From Blastomonas sp. CACIA14H2 (lineage in GTDB: Bacteria; Pseudomonadota; Alphaproteobacteria; Sphingomonadales; Sphingomonadaceae), in assembly GCA_000503195.1 (NCBI GenBank), contig AYSC01000003.1:124001-188000 (forward strand): DNA of 64,000 nucleotides. Direction: 5' to 3'. Positions 8,974-16,561 of the stretch are shown here, in pieces. The position numbers were made by a program, and so were the translations under genes. Under the pieces are notes generated by a model, which ran no database searches, was not told the DNA's origin, and was given only the letters and a program-made list of their open reading frames with translations. Position 1 is the stretch's first letter; each line of letters begins with the position of its first letter.

Positions 8974-9710
8974 CTGTAAGTCGCGCCGGCGAAATACAGC
9001 CCATCGGGCGGGGCGTTGAAACCCAGTGCGGCGCGGTCGCGCGCCTCGAGCGCGGCTTTTAGGTCATCTCCCGTCCACTTGCCGCGCCCGACCAGCACCA
9101 GACAGCCGACCATCGATCGCACCTGATGGTGCAGGAACGAGCGGGCGGCGGCGTGAATGTCGATCTCGTCGCCGTCGCGGATCACGTCGAGCCGGTCGAG
9201 CGTCTTGACCGGACTCGCCGCCTGGCAGTGGACCGAGCGGAAGGTGGTGAAATCGTGGTGCCCGACCAGATGCTGCGCGGCGGCGTGCATCGCGGGCACG
9301 TCAAGCGGCGCGGACACCTGCCACGCCTTGCCGCGTTCGAGCGTCAGCGGCGCGCGCCGGTTGGTGATGCGATAGATATAGGATCGCCCGGTGCAGCTGA
9401 ACCGCGCGTGCCAGTCATCGGGCACGATCTCGCAGGCCAGCACCGCGATCGGCTGCGGGCGCAGCCTGGCGTTTAGCGCCTCCATCAGCCGGAACGGATC
9501 GATGCGCTTGTCGATATCGACATGCGCGCGCATCGCCAGGGCGTGAACGCCGGCATCGGTGCGCCCCGCGGCGTGGAGGATCGACGCCTCGCCGGTGATT
9601 GCCTGCACCGCCTCCTCGACATGCTGCTGCACGCTGGGGCCATGCGCCTGGCGCTGCAGCCCCATGAACGGGGCGCCGTCATATTCCAGCGTCAGGGCAA
9701 AGCGGGTCAT
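8970..9710 (-). CDS. truA: tRNA pseudouridine(38-40) synthase TruA
   Basis: TruA makes pseudouridine at positions 38-40 of the anticodon stem-loop. The protein is 246 aa. The catalytic Asp52 is in the conserved [11 protein letters not shown], and the second half has HHQVRSMVG. It starts with [12 protein letters not shown], the family N-terminus. The start codon overlaps the fmt stop by ATGA, so fmt and truA are co-transcribed and translationally coupled. The last bases converge on and overlap the histidine kinase stop. Confidence 0.96.
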   Translation of the reverse strand: MTRFALTLEYDGAPFMGLQRQAHGPSVQQHVEEAVQAITGEASILHAAGRTDAGVHALAMRAHVDIDKRIDPFRLMEALNARLRPQPIAVLACEIVPDDWHARFSCTGRSYIYRITNRRAPLTLERGKAWQVSAPLDVPAMHAAAQHLVGHHDFTTFRSVHCQAASPVKTLDRLDVIRDGDEIDIHAAARSFLHHQVRSMVGCLVLVGRGKWTGDDLKAALEARDRAALGFNAPPDGLYFAGATYS

Positions 9711-10702
9711 GCGATGACCGTGCCCGGTTCAACGGCAAAGCCGCGCAGGAAGTCCTCGATCGGCATGGCGGGGCGACCGGCGCGCTGGATGATCGTCGGA
9801 CGGATCGCGCCGTCGGCGCAGGCGATGGTGAGCTGGTCATCGAGGATTGTGCCGGGCGGTACCTCTCCCGGTTCACCGCGAAGGCGGGGACTCATCTCCT
9901 GCCCGTCGTGCTGGACGCTACCGTCGGGAGATGGGCCCCTGCCTGCGCAGGGGATCGGCCAGATAATCTCGGCTGCATGGACGCGCAGCCGCTCGCCATT
10001 TAGCTCGAAAAACGCGCCCGGCATCGGGTTGAACGCGCGCACCTGGCGTTCGACCTGTGCGGCGCCTTGCGAGACATCGAGCCGCGCCTCGGCCTTGTCG
10101 ATCTTAGCGGCATAGGTCACGCCTTCGTCCGGCTGGACCACCGGCGGATAGGCGGCAAGATCGCCCAGCACCTGCACCATCAGCCGCGCGCCCAGCTCGG
10201 CAATCTCCTGGGTGAGCTCGCCCGCCGTCTTGCGGGCCACCGGCGTCTCGCCCTTGAGCAGCATCGGCCCGGTATCGAGCCCCGCCTCCATCTGCATGAT
10301 CGTCACGCCCGTGGTCTCATCCCCGGCGAGGATCGCGCGCTGCACTGGCGCGGCGCCGCGCCAGCGCGGCAGAAGCGATCCGTGGGCGTTGAGGCAGCCA
10401 TGGCGCGGCGCATCGAGCACGGCGCGCGGCAGGATCAGGCCATAGGCGGCAACGACGCACGCATCGAGGTCGAGCGCGGCAAACGCGGCTTTCTCCTCGT
10501 CCCTCTTCAGCGAGATCGGCGTGCGCACCTCCAGCCCCAGTTCCTCGGCCAGCTGGTGCACGGGCGAGGGGGTCAGCTTCTTGCCGCGATGCGCCGGGCG
10601 CGGCGGCTGGCTGTAGACCGCCGCGATGTCGTGCCCGGCCTCCACCAGCGTGCGCAGCGTCGGCACGGCAAAATCGGGGGTTCCCATGAAGGCGAGGCGC
10701 AT
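9707..10702 (-). CDS. fmt: Methionyl-tRNA formyltransferase with a palindromic-element insertion
   Basis: Fmt formylates initiator Met-tRNA using 10-formyltetrahydrofolate. The N-terminal catalytic domain is intact: [14 protein letters not shown], then [17 protein letters not shown] and the loop AGLDTGPML. The C-terminal OB-like domain ends with [10 protein letters not shown]. The start at 10702 matches the family; the upstream extension is not homologous. At 331 aa the protein is longer than usual because about residues 250-276 ([10 protein letters not shown] ... [10 protein letters not shown]) are extra. They are encoded by an inverted-repeat element and lie in the C-terminal domain before PPGTIL. 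The frame is kept and all catalytic motifs remain, so the enzyme is probably functional. Confidence 0.94.
   Translation of the reverse strand: MRLAFMGTPDFAVPTLRTLVEAGHDIAAVYSQPPRPAHRGKKLTPSPVHQLAEELGLEVRTPISLKRDEEKAAFAALDLDACVVAAYGLILPRAVLDAPRHGCLNAHGSLLPRWRGAAPVQRAILAGDETTGVTIMQMEAGLDTGPMLLKGETPVARKTAGELTQEIAELGARLMVQVLGDLAAYPPVVQPDEGVTYAAKIDKAEARLDVSQGAAQVERQVRAFNPMPGAFFELNGERLRVHAAEIIWPIPCAGRGPSPDGSVQHDGQEMSPRLRGEPGEVPPGTILDDQLTIACADGAIRPTIIQRAGRPAMPIEDFLRGFAVEPGTVIA
9876..9951. repeat. Palindromic element inserted in frame in fmt
   Basis: The arms at 9876-9899 and 9927-9951 are inverted copies that match at about 19 of 24 positions. They resemble the GCGAAGGCGGGG / CCTGCGCAGGGG-type palindromes found between genes in this genome class. 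The element lies wholly inside fmt, keeps the reading frame and adds about 25 residues. Confidence 0.75.
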
Positions 10703-10752
10703 GACGGACTTTTCTTTTGCTTGGGGCGATGCGGCTCCGTAAAGCTCAGGCC

Positions 10753-11349
10753 ATGGCATCGCAAGAGATTGAGGACCTGGCCGCCGCGCTCGCCCGTCTG
10801 CCGGGGCTGGGGCCGCGCTCGGCGCGCCGCGCGGTCCTGTACCTGCTCAAGAAGCGCGAGAGCGCCTTCACCCCGCTGGTCGAGGCGATGGAGCGGGTGC
10901 GCGCGAACCTCTCCACCTGCGACATCTGCGGCAATGTCGATACGCAGAACCCGTGCGGCATCTGCACCGATCCGCGCCGCGATCCGCGCAGCCTGTGCGT
11001 GGTCGAGGAGGTGTCGGACCTCTGGGCGCTCGATCGCTCGCGGCTGTTCGTCGGGCGTTATCATGTGCTGGGCGGACGATTGTCCGCGCTCGACGGCATC
11101 GGGCCGGAAGATCTGGGCGTCGCCTCGCTGATCGCGCGCGTCGCCGAGGGAGGCATCGACGAGGTGGTGCTGGCGATGAACGCGACGCTCGAGGGGCAGA
11201 CGACGGCGCATTATCTCGCCGAGCGGCTCGAAGGCTATCCCGTGCGCCTCACCCAGCTCGCCCAGGGCCTGCCGATGGGCGGCGAGCTGGATTATCTCGA
11301 CGAGGGGACGCTGGCCCAGGCGCTCAGGGCGAGGAAGCCGGTGGTCTAG
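10753..11349 (+). CDS. recR: Recombination mediator RecR
   Basis: RecR works with RecO and RecF to load RecA on SSB-coated DNA in daughter-strand gap repair. The 198-aa protein has an N-terminal helix-hairpin-helix ([15 protein letters not shown]), a four-Cys zinc finger ([16 protein letters not shown]) and a Toprim domain ([16 protein letters not shown], then [14 protein letters not shown]). The ATG at 10753 ([10 protein letters not shown]) is the family start; upstream in-frame starts add non-homologous residues. It is divergent from fmt, with 50 bp between them that must hold both promoters. The usual partner dnaX is not adjacent. Confidence 0.96.
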   Translation: MASQEIEDLAAALARLPGLGPRSARRAVLYLLKKRESAFTPLVEAMERVRANLSTCDICGNVDTQNPCGICTDPRRDPRSLCVVEEVSDLWALDRSRLFVGRYHVLGGRLSALDGIGPEDLGVASLIARVAEGGIDEVVLAMNATLEGQTTAHYLAERLEGYPVRLTQLAQGLPMGGELDYLDEGTLAQALRARKPVV

Positions 11350-11384
11350 GGGGGGCTGCCACCGTGGCCTGATGGACCCAAGTC

Positions 11385-11462
11385 CCGTTTGTCCCGAGCG
11401 AAGTCGAGGGACGTAATCTCGATCGGTTGAGTAAGGTCCCTCGACACGCTCGGGACAAACGG
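11385..11462. repeat. Intergenic inverted repeat (GTCCCGAGCG type)
   Basis: Arms of about 27 bp at 11385-11412 and 11436-11462 form an imperfect hairpin: CGTTTGTCCCGAGCG on the left, CGCTCGGGACAAACG on the right. It lies between the converging recR and hydrolase genes. It is a different repeat family from the ones at 5383 and 6280. It may end transcription in both directions. Confidence 0.75.
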
Positions 11463-11475
11463 AGGGGCTAAAGCC

Positions 11476-12396
11476 TTACTCCGCCGGAACCAGCGCGGGT
11501 TCTGCCCTGGCCATCACCGCGTCCTGATAGTCGCTCTCGGCGAGCTGGATCAGGTGGCGGTCGTCATGCTTCCACGGGTGGAAGCCGGGCAGGAAATAGG
11601 TCATCCAGGGCAGGATGATCTTGCGCGCCATGCCGGGGTTGCCGAACGCGTACCAGAACAGCTGCGCCCAGACCTTGGGACCGGTCAGGCCATCCTGCCG
11701 CAGCAGCTCGAGCATGCCGACCGCGCGATGGTGCAGGAAGTTCTTGGTGACGATCAGCATCACCAGCGACTTGACCTTCCAGCGCCGCCAGCGGCTCCAG
11801 TCCTTGGTCGCGTGCATCCAGGTGTCGAACGCGACGCCCTTGTGCTCGATCTCTTCCATCGCATGCCAGCGCCACAGATCGCGCGAATCGGCATCGGCGG
11901 TCTCGAGATGCTTCGGATTGGCGAGCAGCTGCTGCGCCAGGATCGCGGTGAAATGCTCGAGCGCCATGGTCGAGGCGAGATTGGCGATCTTCGGGCGGCC
12001 CTTGGTCAGCGCCAACGCCTTGTCGACATCTTCCTCGAGCCGCTTCACGTCGTAACCGGCGTCGACGACGCGGCGATTGAACGCAACATGCTCGCGCGTA
12101 TGATTGATTTCCTGCTTCACGAAGGCGCGAATCTCGTTCGCCAGCCGCTCGGACGTGCCCTCGCGGAATTCCTTGACGCTCTCGATGAAGAACGCCTCGC
12201 CCTTGGGGAAGGTGACCGAAAGCGCATTGTAGAAAGCGGTGCCGATCGGATCGCCACCCATCCACCAGCGGCGCATCTTGCTGTCGCGTCCGAAGCGGCG
12301 GTCGCGGATGATCAGCTCCAGATCGGCAGGCGTGTGCTTGCGATCAATGGAATCGGCGTTCGAAAAGGATTGCGGAGCGTTCATGGCGGGGTCCAT
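11476..12396 (-). CDS. Predicted metal-dependent hydrolase (PF10118-like)
   Basis: The protein resembles the family annotated as predicted metal-dependent hydrolases, whose activity is not known. At 306 aa it is all-helical with repeated acidic/His motifs: KQEINHTREHVAFN, STMALEHFTAIL and WHAMEEIEHKGVAFD. These E-x-x-H patterns look like a di-metal site of the ferritin/diiron kind. A conserved WMTYFLPGFHPW lies near the C-terminus. The start may be ATG 12396 or ATG 12384 (MNAPQSFS). It is transcribed away from a TetR regulator that probably controls it. Confidence 0.8.
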   Translation of the reverse strand: MDPAMNAPQSFSNADSIDRKHTPADLELIIRDRRFGRDSKMRRWWMGGDPIGTAFYNALSVTFPKGEAFFIESVKEFREGTSERLANEIRAFVKQEINHTREHVAFNRRVVDAGYDVKRLEEDVDKALALTKGRPKIANLASTMALEHFTAILAQQLLANPKHLETADADSRDLWRWHAMEEIEHKGVAFDTWMHATKDWSRWRRWKVKSLVMLIVTKNFLHHRAVGMLELLRQDGLTGPKVWAQLFWYAFGNPGMARKIILPWMTYFLPGFHPWKHDDRHLIQLAESDYQDAVMARAEPALVPAE

Positions 12397-12411
12397 AATG
12401 CTTGGGTGTTG

Positions 12412-12453
12412 CTTACATTGATGACAATAAGGTTACTTACATAGATGTCAATA
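12412..12453. promoter_or_regulatory. Candidate TetR operator: two 18-bp direct repeats
   Basis: CTTACATTGATGACAATA (12412-12429) and CTTACATAGATGTCAATA (12436-12453) match at 16 of 18 positions with centres 24 bp apart. The second covers the ATG of the tetR-like gene. Their place between two divergent genes fits autoregulation plus control of the hydrolase. No experiment supports this. Confidence 0.55.
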
Positions 12454-13041
12454 GCGAAAAGACGGCTGAGCCCCGAGCAGAGCCGCACCGCCGCGCTCGC
12501 CGCCGCACGCGAGTTGCTGATCGAGACCGGACCGCAGGCGGTGACGCTGAAAGCGGTGAGCGGGCGGATCGGGCGGACGCATGCCAATTTGCTCCACCAT
12601 TTCGGATCGGCCTCGGGCCTGCAAAAGGCGCTGGCCGAATATCTCGCGCAATCGATCTGCCAGATGATCGGCGCGGCGGTCATCCGCCTGCGCAATGGCG
12701 ATGGCAGCCCCCGCGATATCGTCGACATGGCGTTCGACGCGTTCGACCGCGAAGGGGCAGGGGCGCTCGCCTGCTGGATGCTGCTGTCGGGCAACGAGGA
12801 TGCGCTCGATCCGATCGTCGAGGCGATCCACCAGCTGGTCGACGAGCTCGCCGAGCACGCGCCTGAGGGGCGGACGCTGCACGAGGACACGCTGTCGCTG
12901 TGCACCATGGCGTTGGGCGACGCGCTGATGGGGGCGCAGCTGGCGGGCGCGCTGGGGCTCGACCGCGACACGGGCCGCGCGATCGCGGAAAAGCAGCTGA
13001 CCGCGTCGCTGCTGAGCTGGCAGCAGGGTCAGCCGGTCTGA
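12445..13041 (+). CDS. TetR/AcrR family transcriptional regulator
   Basis: The 198-aa protein has an N-terminal TetR helix-turn-helix (about residues 15-60): RELLIETGPQAVTLKAVSGRIGRTHANLLHHFGSASGL, with LLHHFGS in the place of the usual LYHHFGS. The C-terminal half is helical ligand-binding sequence without a known inducer. It is divergent from the predicted metal-dependent hydrolase, with only 48 bp between the two starts, so it probably represses that gene and itself. Confidence 0.88.
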   Translation: MSIAKRRLSPEQSRTAALAAARELLIETGPQAVTLKAVSGRIGRTHANLLHHFGSASGLQKALAEYLAQSICQMIGAAVIRLRNGDGSPRDIVDMAFDAFDREGAGALACWMLLSGNEDALDPIVEAIHQLVDELAEHAPEGRTLHEDTLSLCTMALGDALMGAQLAGALGLDRDTGRAIAEKQLTASLLSWQQGQPV

Positions 13042-13060
13042 ACCGCGCCGCCGGCGCCGA

Positions 13061-14005
13061 TCAGCCGACGCGCTTGGCGCGCGCGCCGAACCGGCCGTGC
13101 TTGCGGAAGCGCACCAGATAATCGCCGATGACTGCCGCCATCGGCGTCGGGGTGATGCCGAACGCCTCGAGGCCTTCTGCGCCCTGGGCCACGACATTGT
13201 CGCTCTGCAGCATCGCCCATTGGTCGCGCGTGATCGGCGCGCCGGGCAGCCAGCCGGTCAGGCCCGCCATCAGCCCGGACAGCGAATCGGGCATGTCGAC
13301 AAAGCTCGGGTCCTCGCCGATTTCCCTGGCGATGCGCTTGTTCAGCTCGGCCATGCTGATCGTCTCGGGACCGCCGAGCTCGAAGGTCCGGCCGCCGAAG
13401 CGCGCGGGGTCGATCAGGCTGAGCTTCACCGCCTCGGCGACGTCATCGACATAGACCGGCTGGAAGCGGGCCTTGCCGCCGATGATCGGCACGATGGGCA
13501 GCGATGCGATCAGCCCGGCAAAGCGGTTGACGAACTGGTCCTCGCGCCCGAACACGATCGAGGGGCGCAGGATCGTGGCGCTCGGGAAGGCGGCGCGGAC
13601 CGCAGCCTCGCCCTCGGCCTTGCTGCGGCCATAGGCGCTTTTCGATGCCGCATCGGCACCGATGGCAGAGACATGCACCAGCGCCCGGGCACCGGCGGCG
13701 GACGCCGCGCGCGCGACATTGGCCGCGCCTTCATGGTGGAACGCGTCGAAATCGCCCTTGAGGATCCCGACCAGGTTGATGACCGCGTCGGCACCATGGA
13801 CGGCGCGCGCGACGGTGTCGGGCTTGCGGATGTCGGCCGCGACGAGCTGCATCTGACCCAGATTGACTAGCGGCCGCACATCCTGCGCGATCCGGATGTT
13901 GCGCTGGGCGATGCGCACGCGCGCGCCGGTGGCCGCCAGATGCTGGGTGATGTGCCGCCCCAGAAAACCGCCGCCGCCGAAAATCGTGATCAGTTTGTCG
14001 CGCAT
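13061..14005 (-). CDS. NDUFA9-like NAD(P)-binding oxidoreductase (extended SDR)
   Basis: This is a complex I NDUFA9-family protein of the atypical short-chain dehydrogenase type. NDUFA9 relatives bind NADPH and are tied to respiratory complex I, or act as ubiquinone-biosynthesis accessory proteins. The Rossmann motif GGGGFLGRH sits at residues 9-17. It is followed by LVAADIRKPDTV, AVINLVGIL and an active-site-like YGRSKAEGE. The total is 314 aa. The ATG at 14005 (MRDKLITIFGG) was chosen because the long upstream extension is Arg-rich shadow sequence. No complex I genes are adjacent. Confidence 0.85.
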   Translation of the reverse strand: MRDKLITIFGGGGFLGRHITQHLAATGARVRIAQRNIRIAQDVRPLVNLGQMQLVAADIRKPDTVARAVHGADAVINLVGILKGDFDAFHHEGAANVARAASAAGARALVHVSAIGADAASKSAYGRSKAEGEAAVRAAFPSATILRPSIVFGREDQFVNRFAGLIASLPIVPIIGGKARFQPVYVDDVAEAVKLSLIDPARFGGRTFELGGPETISMAELNKRIAREIGEDPSFVDMPDSLSGLMAGLTGWLPGAPITRDQWAMLQSDNVVAQGAEGLEAFGITPTPMAAVIGDYLVRFRKHGRFGARAKRVG

Positions 14006-14194
14006 GTGTCCGTCCCGTGATTCTCTTCGGCCCGGCGCCGCACAGCCCCGAAGGGGCGCGCGGGGCCGACGGCCGATGCGTCTCCACGTCCGCCTTTGCA
14101 TCAGCCAAACGCGCCGCGCAACGCCCCAGTTGCGCTTTTGCGGGGCGATGGCGGCGAGGACGCAAAAATCTTTGGCGAATGTGGCAAGAGGCGG

Positions 14195-14223
14195 TTGACG
14201 CCTTCAAGCACTCCGGCTAGAGG
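14195..14223 (+). promoter_or_regulatory. Sigma-70-type promoter of tRNA-Leu
   Basis: TTGACG (14195-14200), a 17-bp spacer and TAGAGG (14218-14223) lie just upstream of the tRNA. The -35 box is near consensus and the spacing is ideal. Confidence 0.6.
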
Positions 14224-14239
14224 CGCGCTCCTACCCCGT

Positions 14240-14326
14240 GCCCAGATGGCGGAATTGGTAGACGCACCAGCTTCAGGTGCTGGCGCTCGCAAGGGCGTGG
14301 AGGTTCGAGTCCTCTTCTGGGCACCA
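14240..14326 (+). tRNA. tRNA-Leu (anticodon CAG)
   Basis: This is an 87-nt class II tRNA. The acceptor arms GCCCAGA (14240-14246) and TCTGGGC (14316-14322) pair perfectly, followed by discriminator A and an encoded CCA. The anticodon CAG is at 14274-14276 in the loop CTTCAGGTG. A long variable arm (GGCGCTCGCAAGGGCGT region) and the T-loop GTTCGAG are present. The last 18 bases are the attachment site of the island that follows. Confidence 0.97.
14309..14326. repeat. attL (18-bp direct repeat in tRNA-Leu)
   Basis: This 18-bp sequence covers part of the T-arm, the acceptor 3' strand and the CCA of tRNA-Leu. It is repeated exactly at 49037-49054. Integration into a tRNA 3' end that leaves the gene intact is the normal behaviour of P4-type integrases. 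Confidence 0.92.
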
Positions 14327-14441
14327 AAACTCCTGCGGGAGTGGCATCAAAAACCTTGAAAAAACCGCGGAATTCTGCCATTTTTGGTTGGATTTTGATG
14401 CCGCGTGTTTCACGCTGTTTCAGGCCGTGCCCCCACAATCA

Positions 14442-14500
14442 GGGGCATGGAGCGGGGCATATGCCCCCACATGCCCCTTTCTGGCGAAAGGTCATGCCCC
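14442..14500. promoter_or_regulatory. Cluster of GGGGCAT / ATGCCCC heptamers upstream of the integrase
   Basis: Five copies occur in 59 bp: GGGGCAT at 14442 and 14454, ATGCCCC at 14461, 14471 and 14494. The middle two form a perfect 14-bp palindrome. A further TGCCCC lies at 14428. They sit directly before the integrase ATG (14504). They may be integrase arm sites or an excisionase/repressor operator. Confidence 0.5.
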
Positions 14501-14503
14501 CAA

Positions 14504-15706
14504 ATGTCACTGACAGCCTTGCAAATCCGAGCTTTTTCGCCCGGTGCTACCGCCTACAAGCGCGGCGATGAGCGCGGCCTCTACCTCGAAATCTTCCCCA
14601 ACGGCTCGAAGCTCTGGCGGTTGAAGTATTACGTAGGCGGGAAAGAAAAGAGGATCGCTCTTGGTGCCTGGCCCGAAGTTAGTCTTCAGGCCGCCCGCCT
14701 CGAGCGCGACGAACTCAGGCTGCGTATTGCCAAGGGCGAAGACCCTGCTTTGACGCGAAAGAAGAACAAGGCGACGGCCAAAATCAGCGCCGCTAACACC
14801 TTCGAGTCGGTCGCGCGCGAGTACATCGAGAACAAGATGGTCGGCGAAGGCCGCGCCGAGGCCACCCTGCTCAAAGCTCGCTGGTTCCTTGATTTGCTGA
14901 AGCCAGCGATCGGGCACATGCCGATTTCGGATGTCGACCCGCAAATGATGCTCGCCCCGCTCAAGAAGCTGGAGGCACGAGGCAATCGGGAGACCGCGAA
15001 GAAGTGCCGCTCCTTCGCGAGCCGGGTGTTCCGCTATGGTGCGGCGACTGGCCGCTGCACGACGGACCCCACAGCCATCCTCAAGGGTGCGTTGCTGACG
15101 CCGCAGGCGCGCCACTATGCGGCGATCCTCGAACCGGAGAAGCTCGGCGAGCTGCTGCGCGCCATCGACGCGTTCGAATGCTACCCGATCACCAAGCTGG
15201 CGTTGAAAGTCGCCCCGCACATTTTCGTTCGACCGGGCGAGATGCGGCATGGTGAGTGGCAGGAGATCGACTTCGAGAAGGCGATCTGGACGATCCCCGC
15301 AGGCAAGATGAAAGCGCGGCGCACCCACGCCGTGCCCCTGTCACGCCAAGTGCTTGAACTGCTCACAGAGCTGAAAGCGATCACCAGAGGGCAAGGCTAC
15401 ATCTTCCCTGCCTTCCACACCCGGCTGCGCCCGATGAGCGAAAACACGATCAATTCGTCGTTTCGCCGCATGGGCTACAGCAAAGATGACATGACAGCGC
15501 ACGGGTTTCGATCGACGGCATCGACCCTGCTCAACGAAAGCGGGCTGTGGCACCCTGATGCCATCGAGCGCGCGCTGGCACACGGCGACAGCAACGCCAT
15601 TCGGGGAACCTACAACCGGGGCCAATACTGGGATGAGCGCGTAAAGATGGCGCAGTGGTGGAGCGACTATCTTGATGAGCTGAGGGCTGCCAAGGTCGCC
15701 AGTTAG
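14504..15706 (+). CDS. P4-type tyrosine integrase
   Basis: This site-specific recombinase inserts the island into, and excises it from, tRNA-Leu. The 400-aa protein has an N-terminal DUF4102 arm-binding domain (MSLTALQIRAF, YKRGDERGLYLEIFPNGSKLW, then KRIALGAWPEVSL). A SAM-like core-binding domain follows (about 100-190). The catalytic domain has Arg in VRPGEMR, HGFR for H-x-x-R and the Tyr nucleophile in GTYNRGQYW. The ATG at 14504 gives the family length; longer readings run through the regulatory heptamers. It is placed 177 bp from the tRNA and points into the island. Confidence 0.95.
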   Translation: MSLTALQIRAFSPGATAYKRGDERGLYLEIFPNGSKLWRLKYYVGGKEKRIALGAWPEVSLQAARLERDELRLRIAKGEDPALTRKKNKATAKISAANTFESVAREYIENKMVGEGRAEATLLKARWFLDLLKPAIGHMPISDVDPQMMLAPLKKLEARGNRETAKKCRSFASRVFRYGAATGRCTTDPTAILKGALLTPQARHYAAILEPEKLGELLRAIDAFECYPITKLALKVAPHIFVRPGEMRHGEWQEIDFEKAIWTIPAGKMKARRTHAVPLSRQVLELLTELKAITRGQGYIFPAFHTRLRPMSENTINSSFRRMGYSKDDMTAHGFRSTASTLLNESGLWHPDAIERALAHGDSNAIRGTYNRGQYWDERVKMAQWWSDYLDELRAAKVAS

Positions 15707-16000
15707 GCGAGCATCCGAAGCTGAACTACGGGACCTTTGGTGAGGCGACGAAGGACCGCTCCCACGCGCCGCCCGGCCCTGAATCTGAAGCTGGCGCGTT
15801 GCTTATCGGCCAACTCCGCCCCAGCTCAAGACATTCAGCGTTGTCTAAATGAGCGTCGGCTTCTGCGAAAACTGGCCAATCGGATCGCGCAATCCAGCGT
15901 GTCGGCTTTGTGCCCCAAACTGGGTCACTCAAGATAACCGCCGACGGTCCCGAAGGCAGCTACTCGTTCATCCCTGCGGCAACGTGTCGGCGAGGCTGCA
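15707..16000. other. Gene-free stretch after the integrase
   Basis: I see no convincing coding sequence in these 294 bases. The short open frames have no recognisable pattern, no good ribosome binding site, and contradict each other. A terminator for the converging integrase and TIR genes is expected, but no clear stem with a T-run is visible. Confidence 0.5.
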
Positions 16001-16555
16001 CTAGTATCCCTTCAGCCACTTGCTCAATTCAGTGGCAGTGTTCTTCTTCTCTTCAAGCACCATCCAGATGTTGCCATTGTAGCTCTGGTGGCCTCCCCAA
16101 ACGATGCGGCGATAGAGGCCAAGATACTCCCAAGATGCCCATGCCTTTTCGTATCTGGAATCTGACGCCGGGAAGAGCGCGATCTTCGACATGCCTTTCT
16201 CACCATCGGCGATGCCCAGCTCCCACGGCACCCATTTGCTTTCCTTGCTGTTCTTGCTGGCAAGAAGGACGAAGCGGCTCGTTTCGCGAATTCGGGTCTT
16301 CAGAAGCTCGGCGGTCTTGTCGCTTGTATATGGAGGCATCTCCGGGTCGATTTCGTCGACATAGACTTTCGCGCCATGGTCCTCGAGAATGCGAATTGCA
16401 CCCGCGACCAAATCATCGTCCTTGCTTGAATGAGATAGGAATGTTGAACCTGCTAGCGATCTTGAAGCGGCGGCTTTTCGGACCCTTGCCGTCTCGACTA
16501 AACCCATTCGGGTCGCGTAGCCGCGTAGCTCTTCGCGGGTAATGTATTCTACCAT
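16001..16555 (-). CDS. thsB: Thoeris TIR-domain protein ThsB (second copy, TIR_2 type)
   Basis: In Thoeris, ThsB proteins sense phage infection and use NAD+ to make a cyclic ADP-ribose isomer that switches on ThsA. This 184-aa protein has a helical N-terminus (MVEYITREELRGYATRMG) and a TIR domain from about residue 37. STFLSHSSKDDDLV is box 1, and the catalytic Glu is in KWVPWELG (about 113). Its start lies 6 nt after the thsA stop with no strong ribosome site, suggesting translational coupling. It differs clearly in sequence from the other TIR gene of the operon, so the two may answer to different phage signals. Confidence 0.88.
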   Translation of the reverse strand: MVEYITREELRGYATRMGLVETARVRKAAASRSLAGSTFLSHSSKDDDLVAGAIRILEDHGAKVYVDEIDPEMPPYTSDKTAELLKTRIRETSRFVLLASKNSKESKWVPWELGIADGEKGMSKIALFPASDSRYEKAWASWEYLGLYRRIVWGGHQSYNGNIWMVLEEKKNTATELSKWLKGY

Positions 16556-16561
16556 GTGAAT

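Noticed and set aside
15737-15937. Small open frame after the integrase
   Set aside because: It has no ribosome site, no known motif and atypical composition; treated as non-coding.
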